A stretch of DNA of 64,000 nucleotides, taken from the NCBI RefSeq assembly GCF_005116505.1, contig NZ_SWBR01000001.1, positions 248,001 to 312,000 of the forward strand, in the 5' to 3' direction. Of the stretch, positions 45,203 to 54,406 are shown piece after piece (positions within the stretch are counted from its first letter, which is position 1; each line of letters opens with the position of its first letter). This stretch comes from Pedobacter polaris (lineage in GTDB: Bacteria > Bacteroidota > Bacteroidia > Sphingobacteriales > Sphingobacteriaceae). The notes under the pieces were generated by a model. The model ran no database searches, was not told the origin of the DNA, and saw nothing but the letters and a program-made list of their open reading frames with translations. The position numbers and the translations under genes are program-made.

Positions 45203-46963
45203 TCAATTCTTCTCTCTCTCGGCCTTACGTTCTGCTCGTTTTTTCTGACGTTCAGCTTTTTTACTAGATACAGGTTCTTTCATTGGTTTTACAGGTACCA
45301 TTCCAAGTCCAACTGTTTCTCTTATCCCTGTGAAAACACTCTTCCACATTAAACTAAAGAAAGATGCCTGGGGTACTCTTGTAAAAGCTACTCTAGAAAC
45401 TCTCATGTCTTCATTTTTAGTCGGATTATCATTTTTAATTAAAACAGTATTCGCAAGAAAAGACAATAAGCCTTTTTTCTCTTTTACACCATTCTCATCC
45501 TCTTTAAGTAAGTTAACTTTTAAATCGTTATAAGCAAATGTAACCGTTCCAGAGCTACCTCTTTCATTAGCCGAAATGTTAAAATCTACGCTTTTCACAC
45601 GACCACTTTCAATGGTAACTAGTCCTAAAGATTTAGAAACTGGATTTAATACTTTCAAGTTAAATGGGCTTACATGTCCAACATAATTAAACAGTGCATT
45701 TTTATCAGTTAAATTAAAATCTATTTTAACATTTAATTTTGCGGCACCCATTATGTATGTTGTAAGATTTGCATAAGCATGATTTCTCTTAATTAACCTT
45801 AAAGAATCGTTGGTAATATTTAATATCTCCCCACTTAAATTTTCAAGCCTCAAAGTACCTCGCTCTTTTGTTTTTTTATCAAACTCTGTATATGCAATAT
45901 CAATTTTGTTAATGCTTAAAGTATCTATTAAAGTTTCTATGGGCAATCTCTTTAACGCATTATGTGGATAGTTTTTTCCTTTATCAATATTAGGTGGTGG
46001 TAATTCTCTATTTAAGAATATAGCGACTTTAGCTGGCCCAATATTTAATTTTTTAGCGTGTAAATTTCCATCATTATATAAAGTAATGAAATCAACTCCA
46101 CTAAAACTTAAATTATCAAATTTTATATCGTAACGGTCTTTTTGCGAATTGTATTTTCTGCTGAAAGTTAAATCAGGGTACATTGGAATCAATTGAATAC
46201 CAACAACTCTTAAAGTTTTATAACTGATAGAGCCTTTAACTGTATCTACCTTTACGGTATACATTTTATCTGCAGATAAAGACTTATATCCACTCATCAT
46301 AAAAGCAATATCTTTAGTATGAAAAACTCTTGTGGTATCATACTGAGCAAGCGAATCAATTAAAACATCTTTTACATTAACTGATAGGTGCTTAATAGCA
46401 TTTAACTTTTTTAAGCCGTTATAATAATCAAAATCAGCATCAACTATTTTAATGTCTTTTACATGAATGGACTTTAATGATTTAGAAATTTGCTGATAAA
46501 GTGTACGTTCATCTTTTAAAGTATCTGTTCTTTTAGGTACTTTATTGTAAACCATATCAATAGAAGGATTGTCTAAAATAATAGCATTGATATCTATTTT
46601 CTTTTTAAAATAAGCGGTCAGGATACTCACTCTACTTATTTTTAAGTGAGCTAATCGCACACGAAATAAATGGGTAGGTGCTCTTTTAATTTCTTTTAGC
46701 TTAGCAAAAACTGCACTATCCGGATAAAGTGAAATGCTATCCAACACTACTGTTCCTGTTACTAAGTTTAAATGAATATTTTGAAAATCAATTTTATATA
46801 AGTGATTCGAGCCTTCATAAACACCCTCTTTAATTTTCTCTGTTAATAAAGGTTTCCATTTTGCGCTTAAATAAATTGCAGCCGAGCCGATGATCACAAT
46901 CAATCCTAACAAAATTCCGCCAACCCATTTAATTACTTTTCTTGATTTTTGATTCTTGAGCAT
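45203..46963 (-). CDS. AsmA-like membrane-anchored protein, copy 1
   Basis: 586 residues with the same architecture as the downstream paralog: membrane segment at about 12-33 (WVGGILLGLIVIIGSAAIYL), YEGSNHLYKIDFQNIHLNLV, GTVVLDSISLYPDSAVFAKL, SFFSLMWKSVFTGIRETVG and a Lys/Arg-rich end (KKAERQKKRAERKAEREKN). The 151 nt between the two genes contain eroded dispersed words but no clear terminator, so they may be co-transcribed. The last 80 residues are the best conserved between copies. The role is inferred to be envelope-related. Confidence 0.6.
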   Translation of the reverse strand: MLKNQKSRKVIKWVGGILLGLIVIIGSAAIYLSAKWKPLLTEKIKEGVYEGSNHLYKIDFQNIHLNLVTGTVVLDSISLYPDSAVFAKLKEIKRAPTHLFRVRLAHLKISRVSILTAYFKKKIDINAIILDNPSIDMVYNKVPKRTDTLKDERTLYQQISKSLKSIHVKDIKIVDADFDYYNGLKKLNAIKHLSVNVKDVLIDSLAQYDTTRVFHTKDIAFMMSGYKSLSADKMYTVKVDTVKGSISYKTLRVVGIQLIPMYPDLTFSRKYNSQKDRYDIKFDNLSFSGVDFITLYNDGNLHAKKLNIGPAKVAIFLNRELPPPNIDKGKNYPHNALKRLPIETLIDTLSINKIDIAYTEFDKKTKERGTLRLENLSGEILNITNDSLRLIKRNHAYANLTTYIMGAAKLNVKIDFNLTDKNALFNYVGHVSPFNLKVLNPVSKSLGLVTIESGRVKSVDFNISANERGSSGTVTFAYNDLKVNLLKEDENGVKEKKGLLSFLANTVLIKNDNPTKNEDMRVSRVAFTRVPQASFFSLMWKSVFTGIRETVGLGMVPVKPMKEPVSSKKAERQKKRAERKAEREKN

Positions 46964-47043
46964 CTCTAGTTTAAATAATAACTACAATTTTAAATACTAT
47001 TTGTTTGATTATTGTAAGGAGAGATAATTTTGACGCTGACAAT

Positions 47044-47075
47044 TTGTCATTTATACATTTTATTTTGTATTTTTG
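47044..47075 (+). promoter_or_regulatory. Promoter of the miaB operon
   Basis: TTG at 47044-47046, a 21-nt spacer and TATTTTTG at 47068-47075 match the Bacteroidetes consensus. It places leader element B (47088-47158) inside the transcript, between promoter and ATG. Confidence 0.6.
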
Positions 47076-47087
47076 AAACCCGATAAA

Positions 47088-47158
47088 TGAGTTAAAAGTT
47101 AGGAGTTGCAGGTTAAAGATCTGGGGCCATAACTTATAATTCATAACCCATAGCCCAA
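47088..47158 (+). repeat. Leader repeat element, copy B (upstream of miaB)
   Basis: The left half is GAGTTAAAAGTTAGGAGTTG then CAGGTTA, the core is TCTGGGGCCATAAC, and the right half is TTATAATTCATAACCCATAG. It ends about 3 nt before the miaB ATG. It has the same core and orientation as copies A and C. Confidence 0.7.
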
Positions 47159-47160
47159 TT

Positions 47161-48696
47161 ATGATTGATTTACAGCTTACCGATAAGAAACACGATGAAG
47201 AGCGCCAAGGAGAAGCACTAATTTTAGAGGCTCCAAAAGGCGATGGCAGGAAACTGTATATTGAAAGTTATGGTTGCCAAATGAATTTTGCAGATAGCGA
47301 AATCGTTGCATCTATTTTAGCAGAAACTGGATTTGAAACTACGGGAGACTATCATCAAGCTGATGTAATTTTCATTAATACTTGTTCTATCCGTGAAAAT
47401 GCTGAAACTCGTGTGCGCAACAGGCTTTCGCAATTCGGGGTAGAAAAACGGAGAAATCCTAAATTAATTGTTGGTGTTTTGGGCTGCATGGCCGAACGTT
47501 TGAAAGCAAAATTTTTAGAAGAAGAAAAATTGGTTGACGTGGTTGTTGGGCCGGATGCTTACCGTGATTTACCAGGTTTAATTAGTCAAGTAGAAGAAGG
47601 TCATAAAGCCGTAAACGTAATCTTGTCTCGTGAAGAGACCTATGCCGATATAAGTCCAGTTCGTTTAAATAGTAACGGAATTACAGCTTTTGTAACCATT
47701 ATGCGTGGTTGCGATAACATGTGTTCTTTTTGTGTAGTTCCATTTACAAGAGGAAGAGAAAGAAGCAGAGATCCTTTTTCTATTGTTAAAGAAGCTAAAG
47801 AGTTATTTGAAAATGGCTATCGCGAAGTTACTTTATTAGGTCAGAACGTTGATTCGTATCAGTGGAATCAGCCTAAAGCGGAAAAAGTTATTATTGATGA
47901 TTTGACTGATGAAATGAACACTTTAACTGGTGATGCTTTATTGGAAGCATTGAGCAACAAAAGCGAACTTCCAGAAAAGTTAGTGAAAAAAGAAGATGAA
48001 GATGGCTCTGTTAACTTTGCTCAATTGTTAGAAATGGTTGCTGCAATTAGTCCAGAATTACGTATTCGTTTTTCAACCTCACATCCAAAAGATATAACAG
48101 ACGAGGTTTTATATACCATTGCCAAACACGATAATATTTGTAATTACATTCACTTACCTGTTCAATCAGGCAATACAAGAATTTTAGCATTAATGAACCG
48201 TACTTACACACGTGAGTGGTATATGAATAGAATTGATGCTATTCGTCGCATTATTCCAGGTTGTGCAATTTCTGCAGATATTATTGCAGGATTTTGTACA
48301 GAAACTGAAGAAGAGCACCAAGATACATTGAGTATTATGGATTATGCGAAATACAATTTTGCTTATACTTTCTCTTATTCAGAACGACCAGGAACCTTAG
48401 CCGCTCGTAAATACGCTGATGATGTTCCTGAAGATGTAAAAGCTCGCCGTTTAGCAGAGATCTTTAAAAAGCAACAAGAAGATTCTTTAGCTTGCCTAGA
48501 AGAATTTATAGGCAAAACCGTGAGAATTTTAATTGAGGGTTTCTCTAAAAAATCTGATAAGGAATTTAGGGGTCGCAATGACCAAAATGCAATGGCTGTT
48601 TTTCCAGTAGTGGAAAATGTAAAGCCAGGCGAATATGTAAACGTTTATATAGAACGTTGTACATCAGCTACGCTTTTAGGAAGAATAGTGAAATAA
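47161..48696 (+). CDS. miaB: tRNA-2-methylthio-N6-dimethylallyladenosine synthase
   Basis: 511 residues. The auxiliary cluster Cys are at 39, 75 and 109 ([31 protein letters not shown]). The radical-SAM cluster is C184-x3-C188-x2-C191 in [20 protein letters not shown]-terminal TRAM domain is present ([20 protein letters not shown]). A segment of about 50 acidic residues after NVDSYQWN is the usual Bacteroidetes insertion. It methylthiolates i6A37 in tRNAs reading UNN codons. First gene of an operon with the sigma-54 activator, lptE and secG. Confidence 0.95.
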   Translation: MIDLQLTDKKHDEERQGEALILEAPKGDGRKLYIESYGCQMNFADSEIVASILAETGFETTGDYHQADVIFINTCSIRENAETRVRNRLSQFGVEKRRNPKLIVGVLGCMAERLKAKFLEEEKLVDVVVGPDAYRDLPGLISQVEEGHKAVNVILSREETYADISPVRLNSNGITAFVTIMRGCDNMCSFCVVPFTRGRERSRDPFSIVKEAKELFENGYREVTLLGQNVDSYQWNQPKAEKVIIDDLTDEMNTLTGDALLEALSNKSELPEKLVKKEDEDGSVNFAQLLEMVAAISPELRIRFSTSHPKDITDEVLYTIAKHDNICNYIHLPVQSGNTRILALMNRTYTREWYMNRIDAIRRIIPGCAISADIIAGFCTETEEEHQDTLSIMDYAKYNFAYTFSYSERPGTLAARKYADDVPEDVKARRLAEIFKKQQEDSLACLEEFIGKTVRILIEGFSKKSDKEFRGRNDQNAMAVFPVVENVKPGEYVNVYIERCTSATLLGRIVK

Positions 48697-48766
48697 GTTA
48701 CCTGTTACGAGTTGTAGGTTACAAGTCTGGACACATAACACGCAACTCACAACCCATAACACTAAA
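48697..48766 (+). repeat. Leader repeat element, copy C (upstream of the sigma-54 activator)
   Basis: The left half is GTTACCTGTTACGAGTTGTA then GGTTA, the core is TCTGGACACATAAC, and the right half is ACGCAACTCACAACCCATAA. It fills the whole gap between the miaB stop and the next ATG. Confidence 0.7.
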
Positions 48767-48768
48767 AA

Positions 48769-50001
48769 ATGGATATACAAGATATTAAAAATAGGTTCGG
48801 CATAATTGGTGGTTCGCCATTGTTAAACCGTGCTATAGATACTGCCAGACAAGTTGCTCCTACAGACATGTCGGTTTTAATTACCGGAGAAAGTGGTAGT
48901 GGAAAGGAAGTTTTTTCTCACATTATACACCAAATGAGCACCCGTAAACATGGTGCTTTTATTGCGGTAAACTGTGGTGCAATTCCAGAAGGCACAATAG
49001 ATTCAGAGTTATTTGGTCACGAAAAGGGTTCATTTACCGGTGCACACGAGGCTCGTAAGGGTTATTTTGAAGTTGCCAATGGTGGAACGATCTTTTTAGA
49101 TGAAGTTGCTGAATTACCATTGGGTACGCAAGCTCGTTTATTACGTATTTTAGAAAGCGGCGAGTATTTACGTGTAGGTTCATCTAAAGTTCAAAAAACA
49201 GATGTGCGTATCATTGCAGCTACTAATGTAGATGTTTATAACCGCGTTAAATCTGGCAAATTCCGTGAAGATTTATATTATAGGTTAAATACTGTTCCTT
49301 TGCGCATTCCAGCATTACATGAACGCAAGGAAGATATTTATTTGCTGTTCCGTAAGTTTTCTGCAGATTTTAGTGATAAATACCGCAGCCCTGGTATTCA
49401 ACTAGAGCCAGAAGCTATTCAGATTTTAAGTAATTATAGTTGGCCAGGAAATGTTAGGCAGTTGAAAAATATTGCTGAGCAAATTTGCGTTTTAGAGAAG
49501 GATAGAAATGTCAATGCGCAAGCTTTGCTAAACTATATTCCGAATGAACAATCAACTAATTTGCCTATGGCGTTAAACGGAAATAGCAAAGAAGATTTTT
49601 CTGAAAGAGATATCCTTTATAAAGTGCTGTTTGACATGAAAAAGGACATGATGGAATTAAAGAAGTTGGTAGCAGAGATTATCCAAAATGGCGGTAATAC
49701 AGCGCATATCATTGCTGACAATCCCCAATATATCAACCAATTGTATCAAGATGTTGATTCATCAGGCCATAATAATGAACCTACTTTAACCATCAAACAT
49801 CCAGCGCAAAACATTCCAAATGAGTATAATTATGCACATGATGTAGAAGAAGTAGAAGAATCATTGTCTTTAATAGATAAAGAATCTGACCTTATTAAAA
49901 AGGCTTTGAAAAAACATAAAGGTAAACGTAAATTCGCTGCACAAGAATTGGGTATTTCTGAGCGTACACTTTACCGTAAAATTAAAGAACTTAACTTATA
50001 A
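48769..50001 (+). CDS. Sigma-54-dependent transcriptional activator (AAA+, no receiver domain)
   Basis: 410 residues. The AAA+ domain begins almost at the N-terminus: GESGSGKE (Walker A, 40-47), GHEKGSFTGAHEARKGYFE with GSFTGA (87-92) in place of the usual GAFTGA, and GGTIFLDEVAELPLGTQARL (Walker B). The sensor/arginine-finger region is SGKFREDLYYRLNTVPLRIP. The C-terminal Fis-type helix-turn-helix is KRKFAAQELGISERTLYRKI. There is no N-terminal receiver, GAF or PAS domain, so control must be by abundance or another protein. It lies in the miaB-lptE-secG cluster. A sigma-54-like motif before groES may be a target; that is a guess. Confidence 0.9.
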   Translation: MDIQDIKNRFGIIGGSPLLNRAIDTARQVAPTDMSVLITGESGSGKEVFSHIIHQMSTRKHGAFIAVNCGAIPEGTIDSELFGHEKGSFTGAHEARKGYFEVANGGTIFLDEVAELPLGTQARLLRILESGEYLRVGSSKVQKTDVRIIAATNVDVYNRVKSGKFREDLYYRLNTVPLRIPALHERKEDIYLLFRKFSADFSDKYRSPGIQLEPEAIQILSNYSWPGNVRQLKNIAEQICVLEKDRNVNAQALLNYIPNEQSTNLPMALNGNSKEDFSERDILYKVLFDMKKDMMELKKLVAEIIQNGGNTAHIIADNPQYINQLYQDVDSSGHNNEPTLTIKHPAQNIPNEYNYAHDVEEVEESLSLIDKESDLIKKALKKHKGKRKFAAQELGISERTLYRKIKELNL

Positions 50002-50004
50002 ATT

Positions 50005-50508
50005 ATGAAGAAAATCATTTTCATTTTAGCAGTTTTCGCTCTCAGCGGATGTGGTTATAAGTTTAATGGGGCATCAACTGATGGGTTAAAAACTGTTAGA
50101 GTTGAACTTTTTGAAAATAATGCACCTTTAGTGGTACCTAATTTAAGTAATTTATTTACTGAAGATTTAAAAGAACGTATTCGTACTCAAAGTAGATTAA
50201 GTATTACGCAAAATGAAGCTGATGTAGTTTTTACAGGGAATATAACTGGCTATGATATTAAACCTATTGCCATACAAGACAATAAGGCTCCAATTGCAGG
50301 CGCCAATCGTTTAACCATCACAGTTACCGTTAAGTACACTAATAATACAGAATTTAAGCAAAGTAAAAGCTTCGAAGAAAATTTTACCGCTTTTGAAGAT
50401 TTTTCTTTGGCGGGTCAAAGTTTAGAATCACAACAACAAAAGTTAATCAAAGCAGTAAATGTTAAACTTACCGAGAATATTTTTAACCGTGCTTTTGCAC
50501 AATGGTAA
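50005..50508 (+). CDS. lptE: LptE family LPS-assembly lipoprotein
   Basis: 167 residues. The lipobox is ALSGC (Cys16), followed by GYKFNGAS. The body matches the LptE-like family: TVRVELFENNAPLVVPNLSN, LFTEDLKERIRTQSRL, ADVVFTGNITGYDIKPIA, TITVTVKYTNNTEFKQSKSF. LptE plugs the LptD barrel that inserts lipopolysaccharide in the outer leaflet. Three nt separate it from the activator gene, so it is in the same operon. The symbol rests on family similarity; Bacteroidetes LptE is diverged from E. coli LptE. Confidence 0.85.
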   Translation: MKKIIFILAVFALSGCGYKFNGASTDGLKTVRVELFENNAPLVVPNLSNLFTEDLKERIRTQSRLSITQNEADVVFTGNITGYDIKPIAIQDNKAPIAGANRLTITVTVKYTNNTEFKQSKSFEENFTAFEDFSLAGQSLESQQQKLIKAVNVKLTENIFNRAFAQW

Positions 50509-50539
50509 GAAATGAGCTTTCAATTATTAACTTAGCGGC

Positions 50540-51793
50540 ATGGAGCTGGATTTAGAAACGAAACAACAACTGGCATATTTACTTGCAAAACCATCATTGG
50601 TTACACAAGCGCATGCTGGTATGTTGCAAAATCTGGTAAAAACGTACCCATACTACCAACCTTTACATTTGTTATTAGCAAAGGCTAGCTTAAACAGCGA
50701 AAACCAAAATACCAACTTAGCAACAGCTGCACTATACAACAATGGCAGTTTATTGCACCAGGTCATTCATCAACCAGAAACATTGACGCAAAAGCACTTA
50801 AATGTGGTATCTTTTGGCGCCATCAAGGCAGATGAGAAGCAAACTGAGCAGATTGAACCTGTAGAAAACGTCGAGTTTATTGAACAAAATCCTTCAGAAG
50901 ATTTAGTTACTGATGAGCAGGAAACTTTCGAAGAAATTGCAGAAATAGCTACAAGTCCTGTTGAGGCAAATAATGATGATGAGTTATTAGAGGAGATTAA
51001 TGAAGTAAATACTGCACCTGCTGAAGTTCATCAAGAAGATGAACAAGAAACATTCGATGAAATTATCGAGTTAAATGCAACAGAATTTATTCCAACTGAA
51101 GAATTAAAATCGGCCCCAGCTTTTGAAGAAGCAAGCAATCCAGAAGAGGCGTTACCAGATGAGTTAGCTATTGAAAGTATTGTAGCTTCAGATTTTTTTG
51201 CATTTGAAAAAAGTTTTAGCACAGAGGTAATTGCAAAAGAAGAAGCAAAATCCATTCCTGTAGTTGAGGAATACGACCAAGAAGCAGAAGCACAAACGGT
51301 TAGTAAATATGACGATGATAAATTGCCATATACCTTTTTATGGTGGTTGGCAAAAACACGTAAAGAACATGAGCAGATTTTTCAGCCTTATGTTAGCCCT
51401 AAAAAGAGCAATAATCAAAACCCTAGCGAGCTACAACAACAATATGTAGAGCATATTTTTCATTTGCAAACTCCATTTAATGTGGCAAATGAAGCAAGTA
51501 AAGGGCCAATAAATAAACACGTTGCACATAAAGGAACAGACATTATAGATTCATTTATTAAAAATGAACCACAAATTAGACCTCCAAAGGCAGAACAGAT
51601 CAATACAGAGAATAAGGCAAAGAAAAGTGCAGAAGATCATAACGACCTTGTTTCTGAAACTTTGGCTGCAATTTATATCGAGCAAATGCTTTATCACAAG
51701 GCGATAGACACTTATGAAAAATTAAGTTTGAAGTTTCCAGAAAAAAGCCGTTACTTTGCCGACCTTATTCAATCTTTAGAAAAGAAAATTTAA
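50540..51793 (+). CDS. Acidic helical protein of unknown function, TPR-like C-terminus
   Basis: 417 residues, soluble. Residues 1-85 are helical (AYLLAKPSLVTQAHAGMLQN). The middle (about 110-235) is strongly acidic and low-complexity, with Glu-rich repeats. The end, LAAIYIEQMLYHKAIDTYEK then LSLKFPEKSRYFADLIQSLE, looks like a tetratricopeptide pair. No enzyme motif seen. It sits between lptE and secG, a context recurrent in this lineage, so a scaffold role in envelope biogenesis is possible. Confidence 0.6.
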   Translation: MELDLETKQQLAYLLAKPSLVTQAHAGMLQNLVKTYPYYQPLHLLLAKASLNSENQNTNLATAALYNNGSLLHQVIHQPETLTQKHLNVVSFGAIKADEKQTEQIEPVENVEFIEQNPSEDLVTDEQETFEEIAEIATSPVEANNDDELLEEINEVNTAPAEVHQEDEQETFDEIIELNATEFIPTEELKSAPAFEEASNPEEALPDELAIESIVASDFFAFEKSFSTEVIAKEEAKSIPVVEEYDQEAEAQTVSKYDDDKLPYTFLWWLAKTRKEHEQIFQPYVSPKKSNNQNPSELQQQYVEHIFHLQTPFNVANEASKGPINKHVAHKGTDIIDSFIKNEPQIRPPKAEQINTENKAKKSAEDHNDLVSETLAAIYIEQMLYHKAIDTYEKLSLKFPEKSRYFADLIQSLEKKI

Positions 51794-51806
51794 CAACATA
51801 TTATAC

Positions 51807-52175
51807 ATGGTAACCTTATTAGTCATTTTATTAATTATTTTTTGCGTTGCATTGGCTTTATTCGTTTTAATACAAAACCCAAAAGGCGGTGGTTTAGCAA
51901 CCGGTGGATCAGGAAGTAACATGTTTGGCGTACAACGTACAGGCGATGTTTTAGAAAAAGGAACTTGGGTATTGTTAACTTTAATTGTAATTGCATCATT
52001 AGCAATTACTACTGTTGGCAAATCTGGTGCTGGCGTTACTAGTACTGGTGCAGCAGGTAAAGCTGATGAATTAATTAACAAAGCTGCAACTCCATCTGTA
52101 ATAGGTGGTGGTGCTCCAGCAAATTCTACTACTCCTGCAGCAACTCCTAAGACTGGAGATACTACAAAAAAATAA
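51807..52175 (+). CDS. secG: Preprotein translocase subunit SecG
   Basis: 122 residues. Two membrane helices: VTLLVILLIIFCVALALFVL at the start and TWVLLTLIVIASLAITTVGK near 53-72. Between them is the SecG loop IQNPKGGGLATGGSGSNMFG. The C-terminal tail is Ala/Thr-rich. Family members associate with SecYE and ease SecA-driven export; secA is at 28671. It follows the TPR-like gene by 13 nt and is ended by a terminator. Confidence 0.92.
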   Translation: MVTLLVILLIIFCVALALFVLIQNPKGGGLATGGSGSNMFGVQRTGDVLEKGTWVLLTLIVIASLAITTVGKSGAGVTSTGAAGKADELINKAATPSVIGGGAPANSTTPAATPKTGDTTKK

Positions 52176-52196
52176 TTTCTTCAAACGAAATAGTGA

Positions 52197-52230
52197 AAAA
52201 ACTCTTAAGCGAAAGCTTAGGAGTTTTTTT
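52197..52230 (+). terminator. Rho-independent terminator of the miaB-secG operon
   Basis: AAAACTCTTAAGC (52197-52209/10) pairs with GCTTAGGAGTTTT at all but one position around a GAAA tetraloop, followed by a run of T. Confidence 0.85.
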
Positions 52231-52310
52231 GTTTAAATACTTTTAGAAAAATAATTTTTATCCCGAAAACATACCTTCGTCCTGTTTTAATAGGGGTCTA
52301 TATAAAATAA

Positions 52311-52340
52311 TTTGCTTATGTTATTATTATTCTTACTTTG
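52311..52340 (+). promoter_or_regulatory. Putative promoter of the metallopeptidase-like lipoprotein cassette
   Basis: TTTG at 52311-52314 and TACTTTG at 52334-52340 with a 19-nt spacer resemble the Bacteroidetes -33 and -7 elements, with the -7 one base short of TAnnTTTG. It lies 20 nt before the ATG and after the secG terminator. Confidence 0.45.
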
Positions 52341-52360
52341 AAAGAAGTTAAAGCCATCTT

Positions 52361-53950
52361 ATGAAAAAAATTTTACTCTCAAGAAACTACCTTGCACTAG
52401 GCGCAATCATTCTTCTAATTACAAGTATTTATATCTCTTGTAAAAAATCAGCCAATAACGATTTACCTGCAACACAACTAGAACTCGTAGCAGAAGCTCG
52501 AAGTTATTTCGAGGATGAAGTTGTAAACCTACCTCAGCTAAACGACCACAACTTAAGGCATTCGCTTGACAAGACTCCCTTATGGGACAAGGCAAGTACA
52601 AAAAAAATATCAATTGGCGATGCCGTTATTGTACCCATTAAATATGAGCACAAAATAAAGATTGGTTATGAAGATGGTAAAGACCAGAAGGAACTTGAAA
52701 AAACGAGCTACCTAATGGTTTACAAGGACAAGAAACAAAACCTGCAGGCTGAATGGGTTGTTCTCTTGCCAACGGCCACATCAAATAGCAAAAAATTCGT
52801 TGGCAGCTTGGTAATTGAACATTGGAATGGTAAATTTAAACGTGGATATGCAATTGGTGATGAAGAGGAGATTTTTTCTATTGAACCAGCAAGTGAACAA
52901 ATTTTTAAGAAGATTACATATAAGCGAAGGGAATATTGCTTTACAATTAACCATTATGGATACATTAGTGTTGGTGGTTACAATGGACCTCAACAATTAT
53001 TGGGCTCAGAAAGCTTTTGCTCTGGAACAGCTAATAATGGCGAAACACAGAAGACTTATGGAAGTAGTGAAGGTGGTGGTGGTGGTCCTGAAGATTATAC
53101 CTATATAATAGATTGTAATAATATAATTAATGGGACTGCTGTATGGAGTGATGACTGTAAAACTTGTATTGGAGGTACTACGGGATTGGCGACTTGTCCA
53201 CAAGATGTAAAGAAAACGGACTCTTTAAAAACTAACTATCCTTGTTTAGATAAACTAATATTTAATAAACTTGCATCTGATTCTGCATTTAGAAAATTAT
53301 TATGGCCATTTATGGGAAAATTTACAGCATTACCAGATATAACTTATACTTATTCATCTCAGTCATGGGGTCCATCAAAATATAGTTTAGGGGAAACAAG
53401 AGGAAATAACTTAATGAGTTCAACTGTTTATTTAAATAAATCTGCTTTGACAAATGCCTCTAAATTATTTATAGCGGTTACTTTGATACATGAAACAGCA
53501 CATGCTTATTCAAAGTTTACCATTGTAAATGGAGTTTATGGAAATCCAATTCAGGTTACAAATTCAGCATGGTCAATAAGTATCTTAGATTATGTTAAAG
53601 CACGAGAAACTTATTTGGGAGGTGTTTCTAACTATACGGACCATTCTACTTTCTTGGAAAGTTATTTTGACAATATGGTAAATATGTTACAAAAATGGGG
53701 AGGAAATGATTATACCCTTAAAGAATACAGAATGGCGGCACTATATGGCTTGGATAATGCAGGTGAAGCTCCTCCAGCAACACAGCCTGCTCAGTTATAT
53801 GCATATAACGTTCTTAAATTAGATTTGTTAAATATATATGAAAATATAAAGTCTAAATATTCTATTACCTCGGCAGAGTTAAACACATTTAATTTAAATA
53901 ATACTATTAACATTCCAACGGCTAATAAATTACCATCAATTTGTCCCTAA
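52361..53950 (+). CDS. Lipoprotein with C-terminal HExxH metallopeptidase-like domain
   Basis: 529 residues. The lipobox SIYISC puts Cys27 at the membrane. The N-terminal domain (about 40-215: EARSYFEDEVVNLPQL, DAVIVPIKYEHKIKIGYEDG, SYLMVYKDKKQNLQAEWVVL, EHWNGKFKRGYAIGDEEE) is followed by a glycine-rich hinge (GSSEGGGGGPED). A short Cys motif (NGTAVWSDDCKTCIGGTTG) resembles Bacteroidetes cell-surface repeats. The C-terminal domain has LIHETAHAYSKF, with HETAH at 377-381, a zinc-peptidase-type HExxH. The third ligand is not certain. The conserved-head plus enzymatic-tail layout recalls exported toxin- or effector-like proteins. It is followed by two small secreted paralogs. Confidence 0.65.
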   Translation: MKKILLSRNYLALGAIILLITSIYISCKKSANNDLPATQLELVAEARSYFEDEVVNLPQLNDHNLRHSLDKTPLWDKASTKKISIGDAVIVPIKYEHKIKIGYEDGKDQKELEKTSYLMVYKDKKQNLQAEWVVLLPTATSNSKKFVGSLVIEHWNGKFKRGYAIGDEEEIFSIEPASEQIFKKITYKRREYCFTINHYGYISVGGYNGPQQLLGSESFCSGTANNGETQKTYGSSEGGGGGPEDYTYIIDCNNIINGTAVWSDDCKTCIGGTTGLATCPQDVKKTDSLKTNYPCLDKLIFNKLASDSAFRKLLWPFMGKFTALPDITYTYSSQSWGPSKYSLGETRGNNLMSSTVYLNKSALTNASKLFIAVTLIHETAHAYSKFTIVNGVYGNPIQVTNSAWSISILDYVKARETYLGGVSNYTDHSTFLESYFDNMVNMLQKWGGNDYTLKEYRMAALYGLDNAGEAPPATQPAQLYAYNVLKLDLLNIYENIKSKYSITSAELNTFNLNNTINIPTANKLPSICP

Positions 53951-53986
53951 AGTCATTTATTATTCCTATAATTAAAATTTATAACT

Positions 53987-54406
53987 ATGAATTGTATAAA
54001 GATATTTATTTTCGTATGCTGCTTTAACTTTCTTGCAAATACAGGTTATAGTCAAGAAACAAAGAAAAAAGTATACTTCTTAGTTGACACAATCAACATT
54101 TCAAAAAACAATAGAATTGCAGAAATAAAAGATGGATATTATGAAATCATGTACATCTTCTATTGTAGGTGTCTTCCTCCAACATATAAGGACTTGATTT
54201 TTTCATTTATAGTTTCCAAGGAAAAAAGAGTTGTTGTTGACAAGACACCACCATTTAACTACATGTCATGGAAAGAACTTTTGGAAATTACTTCAAACCC
54301 TTATCTTTTTAAAAAAAATTATGAATTATACATTACGGAAGTATTGCCCAAGAACAAGTATAGAACTAACAAAGTAGATCTTGGTGGCTATTCAATAACT
54401 CAATGA
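53987..54406 (+). CDS. Small secreted protein, paralog 1
   Basis: 139 residues with a signal peptide cleaved GYS|Q. The mature part opens KKKVYFLVDTINISKNN, with YIFYCRCLPPTYKDLIFSFI in the middle and SWKELLEITSNPYLFKKNYE and LYITEVLPKNKYRTNKVDL at the end. It shares these segments, in order, with the next gene. The paired Cys (CRC) is a visible conserved feature. Family and function unknown. It overlaps the next gene by ATGA (4 nt), so the two are translationally coupled. Confidence 0.6.
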   Translation: MNCIKIFIFVCCFNFLANTGYSQETKKKVYFLVDTINISKNNRIAEIKDGYYEIMYIFYCRCLPPTYKDLIFSFIVSKEKRVVVDKTPPFNYMSWKELLEITSNPYLFKKNYELYITEVLPKNKYRTNKVDLGGYSITQ

